DNA of 64,000 nt from JAXDJH01 sp034663635 (lineage in GTDB: Bacteria > Actinomycetota > CADDZG01 > WHSQ01), in the NCBI GenBank assembly GCA_034663635.1, contig JAXDJH010000017.1:98819-162818 (forward strand), written 5' to 3'. Numbering within the stretch: position 1 is the first letter of the stretch; each line of letters begins with the position of its first letter. The position numbers were made by a program, and so were the translations under genes. The notes beneath the pieces were generated by a model that saw nothing but the letters and a program-made list of their open reading frames with translations, was not told where the DNA came from and did no database searches. Shown here piece by piece: positions 25,181-34,939 of this stretch.

Positions 25181-26491
25181 ATGGCGCTCATCGTTCAGAA
25201 GTACGGAGGCACGTCCATTGGGACGGCAGAGCGCATCCAACATGTCGCTAAGCGGGTAGTCGGCACGGCTGAGGCCGGACACGAGGTCTGCGTGATCGTC
25301 TCGGCGATGGGCCACACGACCGACGAGTTCGTCGAGCTTGCTGCGAGCATCTCGTCGGCCCCCCGTGCTCGAGAGCTGGACATGCTTCTCTCGGCGGGAG
25401 AACGGATCTCGATGGCGCTGTTATCAATGGCGATCATCGAGCTGGGCCGCGATGCGATCTCTTTCACAGGATCGCAAGCGGGGATCGTGACCGACACGTC
25501 TCACGGCAAAGCGCGCATAGTCGATGTCCGCGCGAAGCGCGTCATCGAGGCCCTTGAGCTCGGGAAGATCGTGATCATCGCTGGATTCCAGGGTGTCTCG
25601 ACCGACTTCGATGTCACGACGTTGGGCAGGGGCGGCTCGGACACATCGGCCGTAGCTCTCGCAGCCGCTCTGAAAGCCGACGCGTGTGAGATCTACACCG
25701 ACGTGAGTGGCGTCTACACGGCCGACCCGAGGGTAGTTCCCGAAGCCCGCAAGCTTCATGCGGTGTCGTACGAAGAGATGCTCGAGCTGAGCGCTTCCGG
25801 CGCGAAGGTGTTGATGCTTAGAAGCGTCGAATACGCTCGTAACTACGGAGTCCCCCTGCATGTGCGTTCTTCCTTCACGACCGAGGACGGCACCTGGGTG
25901 ACCAAGGAGGACGAGCGTATGGAGAAGGCGATCATCTCTGGGATCGCCCACGACACTTCGGAGGCGAAAGTCTCCGTGCTCGGGGTGCCCGACCAACCCG
26001 GAATAGCGGCGCGGGTATTCCGCCCTCTGGCGGATGCCGAAGTCAACGTGGACATGATCGTGCAGAACTCGTCCGCAGAAGGCCGGACCGACATCTTCTT
26101 CACGGTTCCCAAAGACGACCTCCATCGGGCCGAGCCGATCCTGAAAGGCGTGTCCGATGACGTGGGCGCCGAAGGCGTCGAGACCGACCCCGAGATAGCG
26201 AAGGTTTCTCTCGTAGGGGCCGGGATGAAGACTCACCCCGGCGTCGCGGCCGACATGTTCGAGGCTCTTGCGGATGCCGGGATCAACATCGAAATCATCT
26301 CGACGTCTTCGATCCGGGTGTCGTGTGTCGTGCGAGCTACCGACGTAGATCGAGCCGTCCAGGCGATCCACGACAAGTTCGAGCTGTCGAAGGAGACATT
26401 GATCCGCGAGAGTCATCCCGACACTGCGACCGACCAGATCCCGGGCCTCGGGCGGATCGCCGACGTAGACGAACAAGGAAACAGTCGATGA
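25181..26491 (+). CDS. lysC: Aspartate kinase
   Basis: 436 aa. The N-terminal kinase domain opens with [12 protein letters not shown] and contains [30 protein letters not shown] and [15 protein letters not shown]. Two ACT domains follow (about 265-340 and 345-415; [36 protein letters not shown]) and usually confer feedback control by lysine and/or threonine. It catalyses the first step of the aspartate pathway. Its stop codon overlaps the asd start. Confidence 0.96.
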   Translation: MALIVQKYGGTSIGTAERIQHVAKRVVGTAEAGHEVCVIVSAMGHTTDEFVELAASISSAPRARELDMLLSAGERISMALLSMAIIELGRDAISFTGSQAGIVTDTSHGKARIVDVRAKRVIEALELGKIVIIAGFQGVSTDFDVTTLGRGGSDTSAVALAAALKADACEIYTDVSGVYTADPRVVPEARKLHAVSYEEMLELSASGAKVLMLRSVEYARNYGVPLHVRSSFTTEDGTWVTKEDERMEKAIISGIAHDTSEAKVSVLGVPDQPGIAARVFRPLADAEVNVDMIVQNSSAEGRTDIFFTVPKDDLHRAEPILKGVSDDVGAEGVETDPEIAKVSLVGAGMKTHPGVAADMFEALADAGINIEIISTSSIRVSCVVRATDVDRAVQAIHDKFELSKETLIRESHPDTATDQIPGLGRIADVDEQGNSR

Positions 26492-27522
26492 AGGTCGTCC
26501 TAGTCGGGGCCACCGGTGCGGTAGGGACCGAGGTGTTGTCGATCCTCGAGGAGCGTGAGTTCCCGCTCGATGAGCTGATCCCCGTCGCGTCCCCGAGGTC
26601 CGCAGGCCGCAAGCTCGATTTTCGCAACGGAACGGTGGAGGTAGTGGCCATATCGCCCGAGGTTTTCGAAGGCGCCGACATCGCCCTGTTCGACCTCCCC
26701 GACGATGTGACCAAGAAGTGGGCACCTATCGCAGCCGAGCGCGGTGCGATCGTCGTGGATAACTCCGGAGCGTGGCGGATGGATCGGGATGTTCCTCTCG
26801 TCGTCCCGGAGGTCAATCCAGGAGCGGTCTCGCATCGTCCCCGCAACATCATCGCCTCGCCGAATTGCACGACTCTAGCGATGGTGGTTCCCCTGGCTGC
26901 CTTACACAGGCGCTACGGCGTTCGTCGATTGATCCTCGCCTCGTACCAGGCAGCATCGGGTTCCGGCATGTCCGGCATCGATGAGCTCTGGGATCAGACG
27001 GAGGTCGTTGCGAAGGATCCGGAGAAGACCCGCGCCGGGCTTGCCCGGGAACTGCTGGAGGCGGGCCCGACGTTCTCGCATCCGATCGCAATGAACGTCA
27101 TCCCGCATTGCGGATCGGTGAAGGAGGACGGTTACACGAGCGAGGAACTGAAGCTTCTTCACGAGACGCGCAAGATCATGGATCTCCCGGGACTCGAGGT
27201 AACTGCTACGTGCGTTCGTGTCCCGGTGATGGTGGGACATGGTGTCGCCGTGCACGCGGAGTTCGACGAAGTTGTCGACGTTGCCGAGGCCCGAAACATC
27301 CTCAAGTCATCGGATGGCGTCGAGCTGGCCGACGATCTGGAAGCCGGCCTCTACCCGACCCCGCTAGATGCTGCGGGCCGCGACTCGTGCTACGTCGGAA
27401 GGATCCGCAGGGACCTCTTCGACGACCACGCGCTGGAGATGTTCTGTGTCGCCGACAACCTCCGCAAGGGCGCTGCCTTGAACACCGTTCAGGTCGCGGA
27501 GCTGCTGGCCAAAGAGCTCTAG
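26488..27522 (+). CDS. asd: Aspartate-semialdehyde dehydrogenase
   Basis: 344 aa starting at the ATG that overlaps the lysC stop (ATGA); an upstream in-frame extension lies within lysC. The Rossmann motif is [15 protein letters not shown], the catalytic Cys sits in IASPNCTT, and [14 protein letters not shown] and the substrate Arg/His region follow. It reduces aspartyl phosphate to aspartate semialdehyde, the branch point to lysine/DAP, threonine and methionine. It is translationally coupled to lysC, the classic pair. Confidence 0.96.
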   Translation: MKVVLVGATGAVGTEVLSILEEREFPLDELIPVASPRSAGRKLDFRNGTVEVVAISPEVFEGADIALFDLPDDVTKKWAPIAAERGAIVVDNSGAWRMDRDVPLVVPEVNPGAVSHRPRNIIASPNCTTLAMVVPLAALHRRYGVRRLILASYQAASGSGMSGIDELWDQTEVVAKDPEKTRAGLARELLEAGPTFSHPIAMNVIPHCGSVKEDGYTSEELKLLHETRKIMDLPGLEVTATCVRVPVMVGHGVAVHAEFDEVVDVAEARNILKSSDGVELADDLEAGLYPTPLDAAGRDSCYVGRIRRDLFDDHALEMFCVADNLRKGAALNTVQVAELLAKEL

Positions 27523-27599
27523 CTCCCGCTTGGCATCCATTACCTCTACGTATAAAAGTCGATGACTAAAAGCGCTGGGCTGAGCTACCTTGGAGACAA

Positions 27600-28094
27600 A
27601 TGACCCAGCCTTCGGCGCGGGCGTGGCCGTCCGCGCTTGTCGCATCGTTGCTCGTCCTGCTGATCACCGCTCTCGCGCACGCGGAGCCATATTCGTACGG
27701 AAGAGACAAGAACGAAAACACTTTCACTTTCAGCTACGACGCGAAGGCCGGCGACACACCACAGCGTGACTCCTATACCGGCCCGATCACCCGAGGCGAC
27801 AAGGACAAGGTCGATTTCTACGTCTATGTGAACCCCGTCGATGGAGCCACCATCGGGCAGCGGCTCTCGGGCGATCTGGATCTGAGGCTGGCGCGCCGGC
27901 TGCCCGTTCGTTACGACGGGATATTCACCCTCAAGATAGTGAGCGACATGACCGGCGAGATGATGTACACGGATTCGCTAGAGGATCATTTCGTTTTGCG
28001 ATTCAAGCCGGGACAGAAAGCTCACACGGTCCACTTCGCGTTCGATCTGCCGTCTGGGGACTACTCAGCTAAAGCGACTTTCGCCGCGACCTAA
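27600..28094 (+). CDS. Hypothetical secreted protein
   Basis: 164 aa with TTGGAGA before the start and a signal peptide (about 1-28, cleavage after AHA). The mature part is beta-rich and basic, with Tyr/Asp/Lys runs (YGRDKNENTFTFSYDAKAGD, KDKVDFYVYVNP). No family is recognised. It stands alone between asd and tRNA-Pro, with a possible -10 (TATAAA) near 27553. Confidence 0.6.
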   Translation: MTQPSARAWPSALVASLLVLLITALAHAEPYSYGRDKNENTFTFSYDAKAGDTPQRDSYTGPITRGDKDKVDFYVYVNPVDGATIGQRLSGDLDLRLARRLPVRYDGIFTLKIVSDMTGEMMYTDSLEDHFVLRFKPGQKAHTVHFAFDLPSGDYSAKATFAAT

Positions 28095-28101
28095 TTACTA
28101 G

Positions 28102-28175
28102 TCGGGAAGGGGGGACTTGAACCCCCGACCTCTGCGTCCCGAACGCAGCGCGCTACCAAACTGCGCCACTTCCCG
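28102..28175 (-). tRNA. tRNA-Pro(CGG)
   Basis: 74 nt, CCA not encoded. On the minus strand the acceptor is CGGGAAG/CTTCCCG, the D arm GGCGCAGTTTGGTAGCGC, the anticodon stem-loop CTGCG-TTCGGGA-CGCAG gives CGG and the T arm has GGTTCAAGTCC. Confidence 0.95.
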
Positions 28176-28213
28176 AGGCGCACATAGTAAAGGGCCGGGC
28201 CGAACGTAGCTTT

Positions 28214-29854
28214 TCAGCGCCTCCTGGGGTGCTTCTTGGGCGGCGGCGCCTGAGTTGTGAAGTTCCAGCCGAAGGTCTGTCCCCGATTCCCCAGCCGGTC
28301 TCTGATCCCGTTAGTCCTCGCCTTGTAGACCTTGCCTTTCTTGAGTGGGAATGCGGGATTGAAGACGAGGCGCCGCGCCGATTTCTGTTTCACAGTGCCA
28401 CTGACGCGACGCCCTCCCAAGGTGAGCTCGATCACGTCGCCGGTGACGCTGTCGGGATCCACTCCTTCGTCGAATCTGACTTCGATCGTGCGCCAGACCT
28501 CGACATCCCGAGCGTCGTCGAACGGCAATACACCGATCACGTGCGGCCCCGAGGAATCGGCGATCGCGGTTGTATTCCGACTCTCCAACCCCTGGCCACC
28601 ATCTTGTCCCACGGCGGCGATCGAGTAGTTGTAGAGGCGACCATCTTCGGTGAACGAGTCCGTGAAGCTCGTCGTTTCGCCGGGGAGTCTCTGGAGGACG
28701 TTGAACTGCCTATCCGCGAGGGCACGAAGGAGGACATAGCCAACGGCTCCTTCAACGGGCTGCCAGGTCAGGAAAACCTCGCCGTCCTTCCGCTCTTCCG
28801 TCGTGGGGGCGGCGGGTTGGGGAGGGCCGGAGATCACGAATCGACCCCAGACGAAACGATGGTCGGAGTATTTGTAATTGTCGGGGTTGCGCTGGCCGGG
28901 GAGCGGTCCGGCCCACCCCGGGGCGTCGGCGCTTGCCTGCGCGACCACAGCTCCCGTCGAGAAGATGTAGTCGATGCGGGTTCGCCGGAACCTTTCCGAC
29001 CCGTCGCAGAGAAGTTTCGTCGTCTTCTGCTCGTGCGTCCATTCATCGGCCATCGATCGCCCATGGACGAGATGCCACTCGCGGACCGCATCGACGTAAG
29101 TACGTCCGCCATCCGATGGATCTGTCATCTGCCTCCACCAGATGAGTGAGGGGGACTGCTCTTCCGGATCGCACTCGTGAACGATCTCGACGGCGCGTTT
29201 GTTGAAGTCGCCCGCGACGAAAGTCGCGGCCGTCTCTCCCGCGAGTTGATCGCGGAGCTCCTGGATGTTTCTCTCCAAGCATTGGGCCTGCCCGGTGACG
29301 CGGTAATCCTTCGCGAGATGCATCCCTGCAACGACGAAGGGCGTTCCGGTGGCGATCTCGGTGAATCTTTGGAATTGGTAGTCCCGCACGGCTCTACCGT
29401 CGGGTGGATTGTCGGCGTCTGTGCAGACATCCGACCACCGGACAGGATCTTCGACGGCGGTGACCGTTTCGGTGTTGGCGATGATCGCGGCAGCAGCATC
29501 CGCGGGGCCGATGATCCTGTACTTGGTGTCGAATCGTTGTTTCAAGAGCCGTTCGAATATCTCTAGGTTCGATGCACGGAACTCGGTCAGAACCAAGACG
29601 TCGGGCTCGGTGACCGACCCGTTGAAGCCACCATCGAATGCCTTTGGGCGGAAACGGAGTGCGCGACCGAGTTCGAACATCGCCAGGAAGCGATTGATGC
29701 CGAGCACCCGGTTCTGCTTCGCGTTGATGGTGACGATGTTTATCTGCCCGCCGGGCGAGACTTGCCGCGGCGGAGCGGAAGCCAGCGTTGATACAGGCGT
29801 GTGCAATGTGGACGCGAGCAACCCAAGCGCGACGATCGCGGCTTTTCTACGCAT
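28214..29854 (-). CDS. Secreted endonuclease/exonuclease/phosphatase-domain protein with Fn3 and SbsA Ig-like domains
   Basis: 546 aa with a signal peptide (MRRKAAIVALGLLASTLHTPVSTLASA). Residues about 38-345 follow the DNase-I-like EEP fold: VTINAKQN, VLVLTEFRA, FVVAGMHLA, ATFVAGDFNKRA, RIDYIFSTG and SDHRFVWG, which supply the expected Asn, Glu, Asp/Asn and His residues. A fibronectin-III-like domain (about 355-435) and a Big_5/SbsA Ig-like domain (about 440-535, IGVLPFDDARDVEVWRTIEVRFDEGVD) follow. It is an extracellular nuclease or phosphoesterase. The metallophosphoesterase gene upstream is only 10 bp away. Confidence 0.82.
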   Translation of the reverse strand: MRRKAAIVALGLLASTLHTPVSTLASAPPRQVSPGGQINIVTINAKQNRVLGINRFLAMFELGRALRFRPKAFDGGFNGSVTEPDVLVLTEFRASNLEIFERLLKQRFDTKYRIIGPADAAAAIIANTETVTAVEDPVRWSDVCTDADNPPDGRAVRDYQFQRFTEIATGTPFVVAGMHLAKDYRVTGQAQCLERNIQELRDQLAGETAATFVAGDFNKRAVEIVHECDPEEQSPSLIWWRQMTDPSDGGRTYVDAVREWHLVHGRSMADEWTHEQKTTKLLCDGSERFRRTRIDYIFSTGAVVAQASADAPGWAGPLPGQRNPDNYKYSDHRFVWGRFVISGPPQPAAPTTEERKDGEVFLTWQPVEGAVGYVLLRALADRQFNVLQRLPGETTSFTDSFTEDGRLYNYSIAAVGQDGGQGLESRNTTAIADSSGPHVIGVLPFDDARDVEVWRTIEVRFDEGVDPDSVTGDVIELTLGGRRVSGTVKQKSARRLVFNPAFPLKKGKVYKARTNGIRDRLGNRGQTFGWNFTTQAPPPKKHPRRR

Positions 29855-29864
29855 CGCGCGGAGA

Positions 29865-30725
29865 CTAAGTCAGAGTGATCAGAGTGGCTTCCGGGCGCGC
29901 CCCAAACCGGATCGGAGCAAAGCGACCCGTGCCCAATCCCGGGCTCACGTGCAACCAGGTTCTTCCTATGAGGTGAGCTCCGCCCGCCAGGGCCGCCGGA
30001 AGGGAGCTGTTGGTAACCAGGGCGCCGAGTCCGGGGAAGCGAACCTGGCCTGCATGAGTGTGGCCCGCCAAGGCGAGATCGAAGCCGTTGAGAGCCCACT
30101 CGGACACGACATCCGGCGCGTGCATAAGTCCGATGGCGATCCGAGTCCCCGCTTTTCGCTCGATGTGGCCGGTCTCGTGGCGCTCCAGGTAGGGATCGTC
30201 GACGCCGGCCACGAAGACCGTCCCTTCGGCCGTATCGACTTCGATCGACGAGTTGGCAAGGGGTTCCCAACCTGCGAGCTGTAACCCCTCCTCCAGGCGG
30301 GCGGTGTCGGCCTTGGGGGCCGCGACCGTTCGTTTCGAGGGGTTGAAATACTTGAGGTACAAGGGGCGCTCGGACTGGTAGTAGTCGTGCGATCCAAGGA
30401 CGTAGAACTTCCCGTGGCGGGCCTCGAACCCCGTAAGCGCTTTGACGATCGGATCGATGCCGCCGTCGTCCTCGATCAGATCTCCCGTGAGCGCGATCAG
30501 GTCCGGGATCTCGCCCAGAGCGGCAGGCAGTCCCTCGAGGAATCGGAGCGTCTCGGCAGACGAGCGGGTGGCGTGCGTATCGGATAGATGCAGCACGCTG
30601 AAGCGCCCCACCTCCCGGACGGCCGGCAAGGCGCGCCGCACGAGCTTGTGGCGGTGGGGTTCGTAGAGCGAATAGGCAGCCAGCGCGGCCCCCGTAAGGG
30701 CCGCTGCCCCGAAGGACCGTTTCAC
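29865..30725 (-). CDS. Metallophosphoesterase, membrane-anchored
   Basis: 286 aa from GTG 30725; a longer frame to 30827 would run through the divergent gene. A short N-terminal hydrophobic stretch (FGAAALTGAALAAYSLY) is followed by the calcineurin-like motifs LHLSDTHA, ALTGDLIEDDG, VLGSHDYY, GLMHAPD and ALAGHTHAGQVRFP, giving a complete dinuclear metal site. It resembles the YkuE/YaeI group, which act on phosphate esters at the membrane; the substrate is unknown. It is probably co-transcribed with the downstream EEP protein. Confidence 0.85.
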   Translation of the reverse strand: MKRSFGAAALTGAALAAYSLYEPHRHKLVRRALPAVREVGRFSVLHLSDTHATRSSAETLRFLEGLPAALGEIPDLIALTGDLIEDDGGIDPIVKALTGFEARHGKFYVLGSHDYYQSERPLYLKYFNPSKRTVAAPKADTARLEEGLQLAGWEPLANSSIEVDTAEGTVFVAGVDDPYLERHETGHIERKAGTRIAIGLMHAPDVVSEWALNGFDLALAGHTHAGQVRFPGLGALVTNSSLPAALAGGAHLIGRTWLHVSPGLGTGRFAPIRFGARPEATLITLT

Positions 30726-30747
30726 CTCGCCGAAGGATACTTGTGGA

Positions 30748-32328
30748 GTGAGGTTCTCGTTACGGCTGAAGATCGTCGGCGGCTTTGGGCTCCTGTTACT
30801 GCTGATCGTGATCCTGGGCTGGGTCACCCTGTCGCTGTTCAGTTCGTCGCGCCGTGTTCAAGACGAGGTCTTCGACGATGCGATCCCCGGTCTGGTAACC
30901 GTCGACGAGATCGTGCGTTCGTACACCGCACAATCCGCCGCGGTCCGTGGCGCGCTCATCGGAAACATGCCCGTTCTGCTCGCGCAATACCAATCAGAAG
31001 TTCAGAACTCTGGTTTCTGGGAGCAGCGAGCTGACGATCTATTCACCTCGCCCGAAGAACGCGAGTTACTAAGCGATCTGACCGATGCGGGACAGGGTTT
31101 CCACGAGTTGGTCGACAAACAGGTTGTGCCACTCGCAGAGGACGGGCAGCGATCTCAGGCTTTCAGGATCCTCGGCCAGGACGGAACAACGCTCATCTCC
31201 GATATCGAACGATTGGGCGGCTTGCTTAGAGAGACCCAGCGCGGGGTGGTCCTGCAGAGCGAGGCCGACGTCCAATCCACCGCGGACCGCACGATCCTCA
31301 TCCTCGTCGTGGTCCTCATCGCCGCTTTGCTGCTGGCCATGTTTCTTACCGTTGTGCTCCCGAGTCGACTGGTGAAGAACGTCCACAAGCTGGTCGAAGC
31401 GGCGCGGGCGATCGGGCGCGGAGACCTCGATCAGCGCGTGGACATCAGATCCAACGACGAGATAGGCGAGCTGGCGGTCCGCTTCCGTGAGATGCAGTCT
31501 GGTCTGAAGCGCCTTCAGCAGTTGGCCTTGCAAGATCGCGAACTTGAGATCGCGGCCTCCATCCAGCGGAACCTCCTGCAGCGATCGATCCCTCATGTGC
31601 GGGGAGTCGAAGTATTTCCACTGCAGCGGCAGGCGAACCTTGTCGGTGGAGATTGGTACGACGTGGACGCCACCGGCCGCTCTCTCTCGGTGGTCGTGGG
31701 AGATGCATCGGGGAAAGGGATCGGAGCGGCCCTCATGGCAACCGTCGCTCTATCGGCGCTTCGATCGGAGAGAGCTCGGGGCGCCGACCCGAAGCAGATC
31801 CTCGCGTCGGCCAACCAAGCTCTTAGAGAAGCGACCGATGCGGAATCCTTCACCACGCTGATCTACGCCCAAGTCGACGGGCAGACCGGCGAGGTCAGGT
31901 GGATGAACATGGGACACCACCCGCCCTTCCTCATCCGGCCGACGGGCCCGGCCGGCGCGCGGGGCTTCTACCTCGAGGGTCCTCGCAACCGCGCCCTGGG
32001 TTGGTTCGAAGATCCGGGCTTGGCGGAGACGGTCGTGAGTCTGCAACCGGGAGATCGGCTTGTGTTGTTCACCGACGGGTTCCTGGAAGCAAAATCGGCC
32101 GACGGTGAGGTCTTCGGCGAGCACCGTTTGGCGGAAGCGATGACCCGATTGGCGGAGGTGCCTGCCGACGCTTTAGGGGCTTTGGTGGTCGAAAGCGTCG
32201 AGAGTTTCGCGGCGGGTAAGCTCGATGACGACCTCACCATATTGGTGGTGGAGTTCCAGGGGGCCGAGGCGCCCGGCGGCGCAACCGAGCAAGGATCTGG
32301 AGACGAGGCTTGGCACAGCAGAAGATAG
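30748..32328 (+). CDS. Membrane sensor serine phosphatase (HAMP-PP2C/SpoIIE, RsbU-like)
   Basis: 526 aa, GTG start. Transmembrane helix 1 is about 8-30, then an extracytoplasmic helical domain (about 33-180, CHASE3-like) and helix 2 about 185-207. A HAMP domain (LVEAARAIGRGDLDQRVDIRSNDEIGELAVRF) and coiled coil lead to the PP2C domain (about 270-500) with GGDWYDVDATGRSLSVVVGDASGKG, NMGHHPP and VLFTDGFLEA, including the metal-binding Asp residues. Such proteins dephosphorylate STAS antagonists in partner-switching pathways. The STAS gene follows with a 19-bp overlap. Confidence 0.92.
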   Translation: MRFSLRLKIVGGFGLLLLLIVILGWVTLSLFSSSRRVQDEVFDDAIPGLVTVDEIVRSYTAQSAAVRGALIGNMPVLLAQYQSEVQNSGFWEQRADDLFTSPEERELLSDLTDAGQGFHELVDKQVVPLAEDGQRSQAFRILGQDGTTLISDIERLGGLLRETQRGVVLQSEADVQSTADRTILILVVVLIAALLLAMFLTVVLPSRLVKNVHKLVEAARAIGRGDLDQRVDIRSNDEIGELAVRFREMQSGLKRLQQLALQDRELEIAASIQRNLLQRSIPHVRGVEVFPLQRQANLVGGDWYDVDATGRSLSVVVGDASGKGIGAALMATVALSALRSERARGADPKQILASANQALREATDAESFTTLIYAQVDGQTGEVRWMNMGHHPPFLIRPTGPAGARGFYLEGPRNRALGWFEDPGLAETVVSLQPGDRLVLFTDGFLEAKSADGEVFGEHRLAEAMTRLAEVPADALGALVVESVESFAAGKLDDDLTILVVEFQGAEAPGGATEQGSGDEAWHSRR

Positions 32329-32669
32329 ATATCGACGTCAAGGAGACCAGCGACTATCACGTTCTGAGGCCGGAAGGCGATCTCGACGTGTACACGGTGG
32401 GCTCTCTGCGCGAGGCGATTGGGTCGCTTCTCGAGCGAGAGTCTCCAAAGGTGGTCGTCGACCTCGATGGCGTGCCGTTCATGGACTCCTCCGGGCTCGG
32501 AGCTCTGATGGGTGGCGTTCGCCGACTCCGCGAAGCTGGCGGAGATCTTGCGATCGCCTGCACGCGCGAGCAGCACCTCAAGCTGTTCACGATCACGGGA
32601 TTCGGCGAGGGCGTCTCGATCGCCCCGACGGTCGAGGAAGCTGCTGCCGGCTTTCGCGCCGACGCCTAG
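32310..32669 (+). CDS. STAS-domain anti-sigma factor antagonist
   Basis: 119 aa, TTG start after GGAGACGAGG, overlapping the phosphatase gene by 19 bp. The phosphorylation loop is FMDSSGLGALMGG, with the Ser that is phosphorylated by an RsbW-type kinase. The size and strand/helix alternation (YHVLRPEGDLDVYTVGSLREAI) fit RsbV/SpoIIAA-type antagonists. With the RsbU-type phosphatase it forms two parts of a partner switch; no RsbW kinase or group-3 sigma factor lies in this window. Confidence 0.93.
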   Translation: MAQQKIDIDVKETSDYHVLRPEGDLDVYTVGSLREAIGSLLERESPKVVVDLDGVPFMDSSGLGALMGGVRRLREAGGDLAIACTREQHLKLFTITGFGEGVSIAPTVEEAAAGFRADA

Positions 32670-32672
32670 CTG

Positions 32673-32795
32673 CTAACCGTCCTCTTCCTCGTCATCCCCG
32701 CCTCGTGCCCGTAGCAGGGTCGCTACGACGAGCATCGCGATCACGGCCACGATCGCGGACGTGACGGAGACGAGGATCAGCTGCGCAGAAGTCAT
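32673..32795 (-). CDS. Small single-helix membrane protein
   Basis: 40 aa (MTSAQLILVSVTSAIVAVIA..., acidic tail DDEEEDG). One transmembrane helix of about 22 residues is followed by a short basic patch (RARG) and five acidic residues, so the tail is cytoplasmic by the positive-inside rule. A second in-frame ATG lies two codons upstream (32801). It fills the gap between the STAS gene and divergent copD. No family is recognisable; coding is supported by fit to the gap and a sensible membrane topology only. Confidence 0.5.
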   Translation of the reverse strand: MTSAQLILVSVTSAIVAVIAMLVVATLLRARGGDDEEEDG

Positions 32796-32818
32796 CCACA
32801 TCTAGTATCACTCAGGCC

Positions 32819-33865
32819 ATGGGCTTCGAGGAGACCTTTCGTTCCATAGCGCTCTCCGTCTCCCGTACCGTGGCCTTCACGGCCCACGCATTCCTCTTCG
32901 GTTGCGCCGTGATCCTCCTGCTCGTGGTCAGACCGGCTTTCGCCGAACTCGGTGACGAGCGCTGGATCAAGGGTCGGCGTCGTCTTTCCCGACGACTCGA
33001 GGGCCTGATGCAAGCGGCGATGACCGCATCCGCGGTCGCGACGTTCGTGGCCCTCGCCTTACAGACGGCGCTCGTGGGTGAGGCAAGCGGTGGTCAGGTG
33101 GACACCAGCGCGTTCTTCTCCGCCGTGGATACGCGCTTCGGGTTCGTGTATCTGATGCGATTCCCGATCCTCGTGGGGCTCGTTGTGCTTCTCGTCTCGC
33201 GCGTCCGTGATTGGGCCCTCGCGGGCGCCGGTGACGAACGACCGTCGCCGGGCCGCGGTTGGTGGATCGGCTGGCTGGGCCTCTCCGCCGCCCTTCTTGC
33301 GACCAGCTCGTTCGCGGGTCACGCCTCGGTCGCTAGACCCCAGACCGTGTCGGTCGTCAATGATCTCGTGCATCTCTTAGCCGGTTCGGTCTGGTTCACC
33401 GGGATCATCGTGCTGGCCTTGGTGTTGCCCGACGGGTGGCGCGGCCTTACGTCGGAGTATCGGATCCAGCTACTGACACCATCTGTTGTGCGGTTCTCCA
33501 CTGTCGCGATGGTGTCGATAGGTGTGGTCGGCGCGACCGGCGTCGTCAATTCGCTCTTGGACATCGGCCATCTGAACGATCTCGTAGACACCGGTTACGG
33601 CAGGACGTTGTTAATCAAGATCGCGTTCTATTGCGTGATCCTCGCTCTCGGAGGCGTCAACCACTACTTCGTGCGACATCGGCTGGAGAAGGCCCGCGCC
33701 GAAGGCAGGAGCGATGGAGCGCAGAAGCTCTTCAGGCGCACGATCGCGGCGGAACTGTTGGTCGCGCTGACGATCATGACTTTGACCGGATTGCTAACCG
33801 GACTCGCTCGAACCCGAGAGAACGCGCCGGCTGCGCCGGCAGGTTCGACTAGCGCCGACCGCTAG
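32819..33865 (+). CDS. CopD-family copper-import/resistance membrane protein
   Basis: 348 aa, about eight helices. Characteristic segments are SRTVAFTAHAFLFGCAVILLLV, the central SSFAGHAS (histidine in a helix), VVNDLVHLLAGSVWFTGI and INHYF-type GGVNHYFVRHRLEK. CopD proteins move copper across the membrane with periplasmic CopC, or act with cytochrome oxidase assembly. The convergent gene encodes a CopC-domain protein, which supports copper handling. The two genes overlap by 17 bp at their ends. Confidence 0.85.
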   Translation: MGFEETFRSIALSVSRTVAFTAHAFLFGCAVILLLVVRPAFAELGDERWIKGRRRLSRRLEGLMQAAMTASAVATFVALALQTALVGEASGGQVDTSAFFSAVDTRFGFVYLMRFPILVGLVVLLVSRVRDWALAGAGDERPSPGRGWWIGWLGLSAALLATSSFAGHASVARPQTVSVVNDLVHLLAGSVWFTGIIVLALVLPDGWRGLTSEYRIQLLTPSVVRFSTVAMVSIGVVGATGVVNSLLDIGHLNDLVDTGYGRTLLIKIAFYCVILALGGVNHYFVRHRLEKARAEGRSDGAQKLFRRTIAAELLVALTIMTLTGLLTGLARTRENAPAAPAGSTSADR

Positions 33866-34694
33866 TCCGGAGATACCAACCGCCGAGGACACCGAATCCA
33901 AGTGCCATCAGGAGAGCGGCCAGCACGGCTTGAGAGTCGGGCTCGAGTGGAATGGGCAACACAGGGTCGGCCGCGAACGCCTGACCGTTGTCGCCAGAAG
34001 CTTGATGGTGACGGTGCTGGCCCCCGTGTCCGTGCGCGTGTCCATGCGCGTGCTTCGAGTGGCCCATGTCCATGTGATCCATGTCCATCCCGGAGTGATC
34101 CGGGCCGGAGTGGTCGTCGTGGGTCGCGTGCTCACCGCCGTGATCCATGTCGTTCATGTCGTGAGTCGAATGGTCGGTGCCCTCGTGGCCGGCATGGCCT
34201 TGGTGCGTTCCGTGACCCCCATGAGTTCCGCCAGAGTGCCCGCCATGCCCGCTGTGGCCGCCATGACCCTCGTGAGCGCCCGATCCGTCGCAAGCCGGGC
34301 CCGCGTGGACCATGAAGCTGAAGTCTCCGTCGTTGGATCCGGTGACCCCTCCGATACCGGTGGCGGTGTACATGACCGTGTAGACCCCGGCGGGGGTCTT
34401 GGCGACGCCGACCGACATGTCCGTGCCCATCACCGAAACGTTGCCATCGTCGATCTGCCTGCCGCACTCGTCGTGGACCATGACGGTCGAGGACGGGTCG
34501 AGGGGCTCCGAGAAGGTGATCTGGACCTGGCTTGGCGGTTCGTGCAGCATCGCTCCGTCGTCTGGCTGCGAGCTCTGGTACTCGGGCGCTGCCTTCTGCC
34601 ACGGGCCCTGTTGTGAGGTCCCGGCCGCGGCGACGCCCGCCGGCCCCAAGGCAAGCAAAAAGGCGGTGGCTGCAGTTGCCAGTACTGCTTTCAT
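33849..34694 (-). CDS. CopC-domain protein with Met/His-rich linker and C-terminal membrane anchor
   Basis: 281 aa from ATG 34694, with GGAGGG just upstream; an upstream ATG is less likely. A signal peptide (1-25) precedes a CopC beta-barrel (about 35-130: YQSSQPDDGAMLHEPPSQVQITFSEPLDP, GVYTVMYTATG). The usual N-terminal His ligand is not obvious; HEP may replace it. Then come about 100 residues packed with His, Gly, Met and Asp (HGGHSGHGGHSGG, HSGMDMDHMDMGH), a copper-binding linker, and a terminal helix near 255-275. It should bind copper outside the membrane and pair with CopD. Confidence 0.85.
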   Translation of the reverse strand: MKAVLATAATAFLLALGPAGVAAAGTSQQGPWQKAAPEYQSSQPDDGAMLHEPPSQVQITFSEPLDPSSTVMVHDECGRQIDDGNVSVMGTDMSVGVAKTPAGVYTVMYTATGIGGVTGSNDGDFSFMVHAGPACDGSGAHEGHGGHSGHGGHSGGTHGGHGTHQGHAGHEGTDHSTHDMNDMDHGGEHATHDDHSGPDHSGMDMDHMDMGHSKHAHGHAHGHGGQHRHHQASGDNGQAFAADPVLPIPLEPDSQAVLAALLMALGFGVLGGWYLRTSGRR

Positions 34695-34939
34695 GACCCT
34701 CCTAGGGTCGCACCTCGGGCGCGAAAGAAATACGGCTGGGCCTCCTAGATGGTTCTCCACCCCCTAAGACGTCCCTGCGGGCCCTGGGGTTGCGCCCATT
34801 GCGTACGGGTGACCCATAAGGGCTAGCGGCTATGTGGTCCGAGCGTGCACGCGAAAAAGGTCCGGCTGGACTATCGGAATCTCGTCCTTACAGGACTAGT
34901 GTCGCAAGAGTTCTCTTTTATCTGCTTCGGGGGGCTCAT

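Noticed and set aside
34000..34330. CRISPR-like or tandem-repeat array
   Set aside because: The repetition is codon-level His/Gly/Asp low complexity inside the CopC gene; there are no constant repeats with unique spacers.
33930..34616. 228-aa plus-strand ORF with Val/His repeats
   Set aside because: It is a mirror of the His/Met-rich CopC linker.
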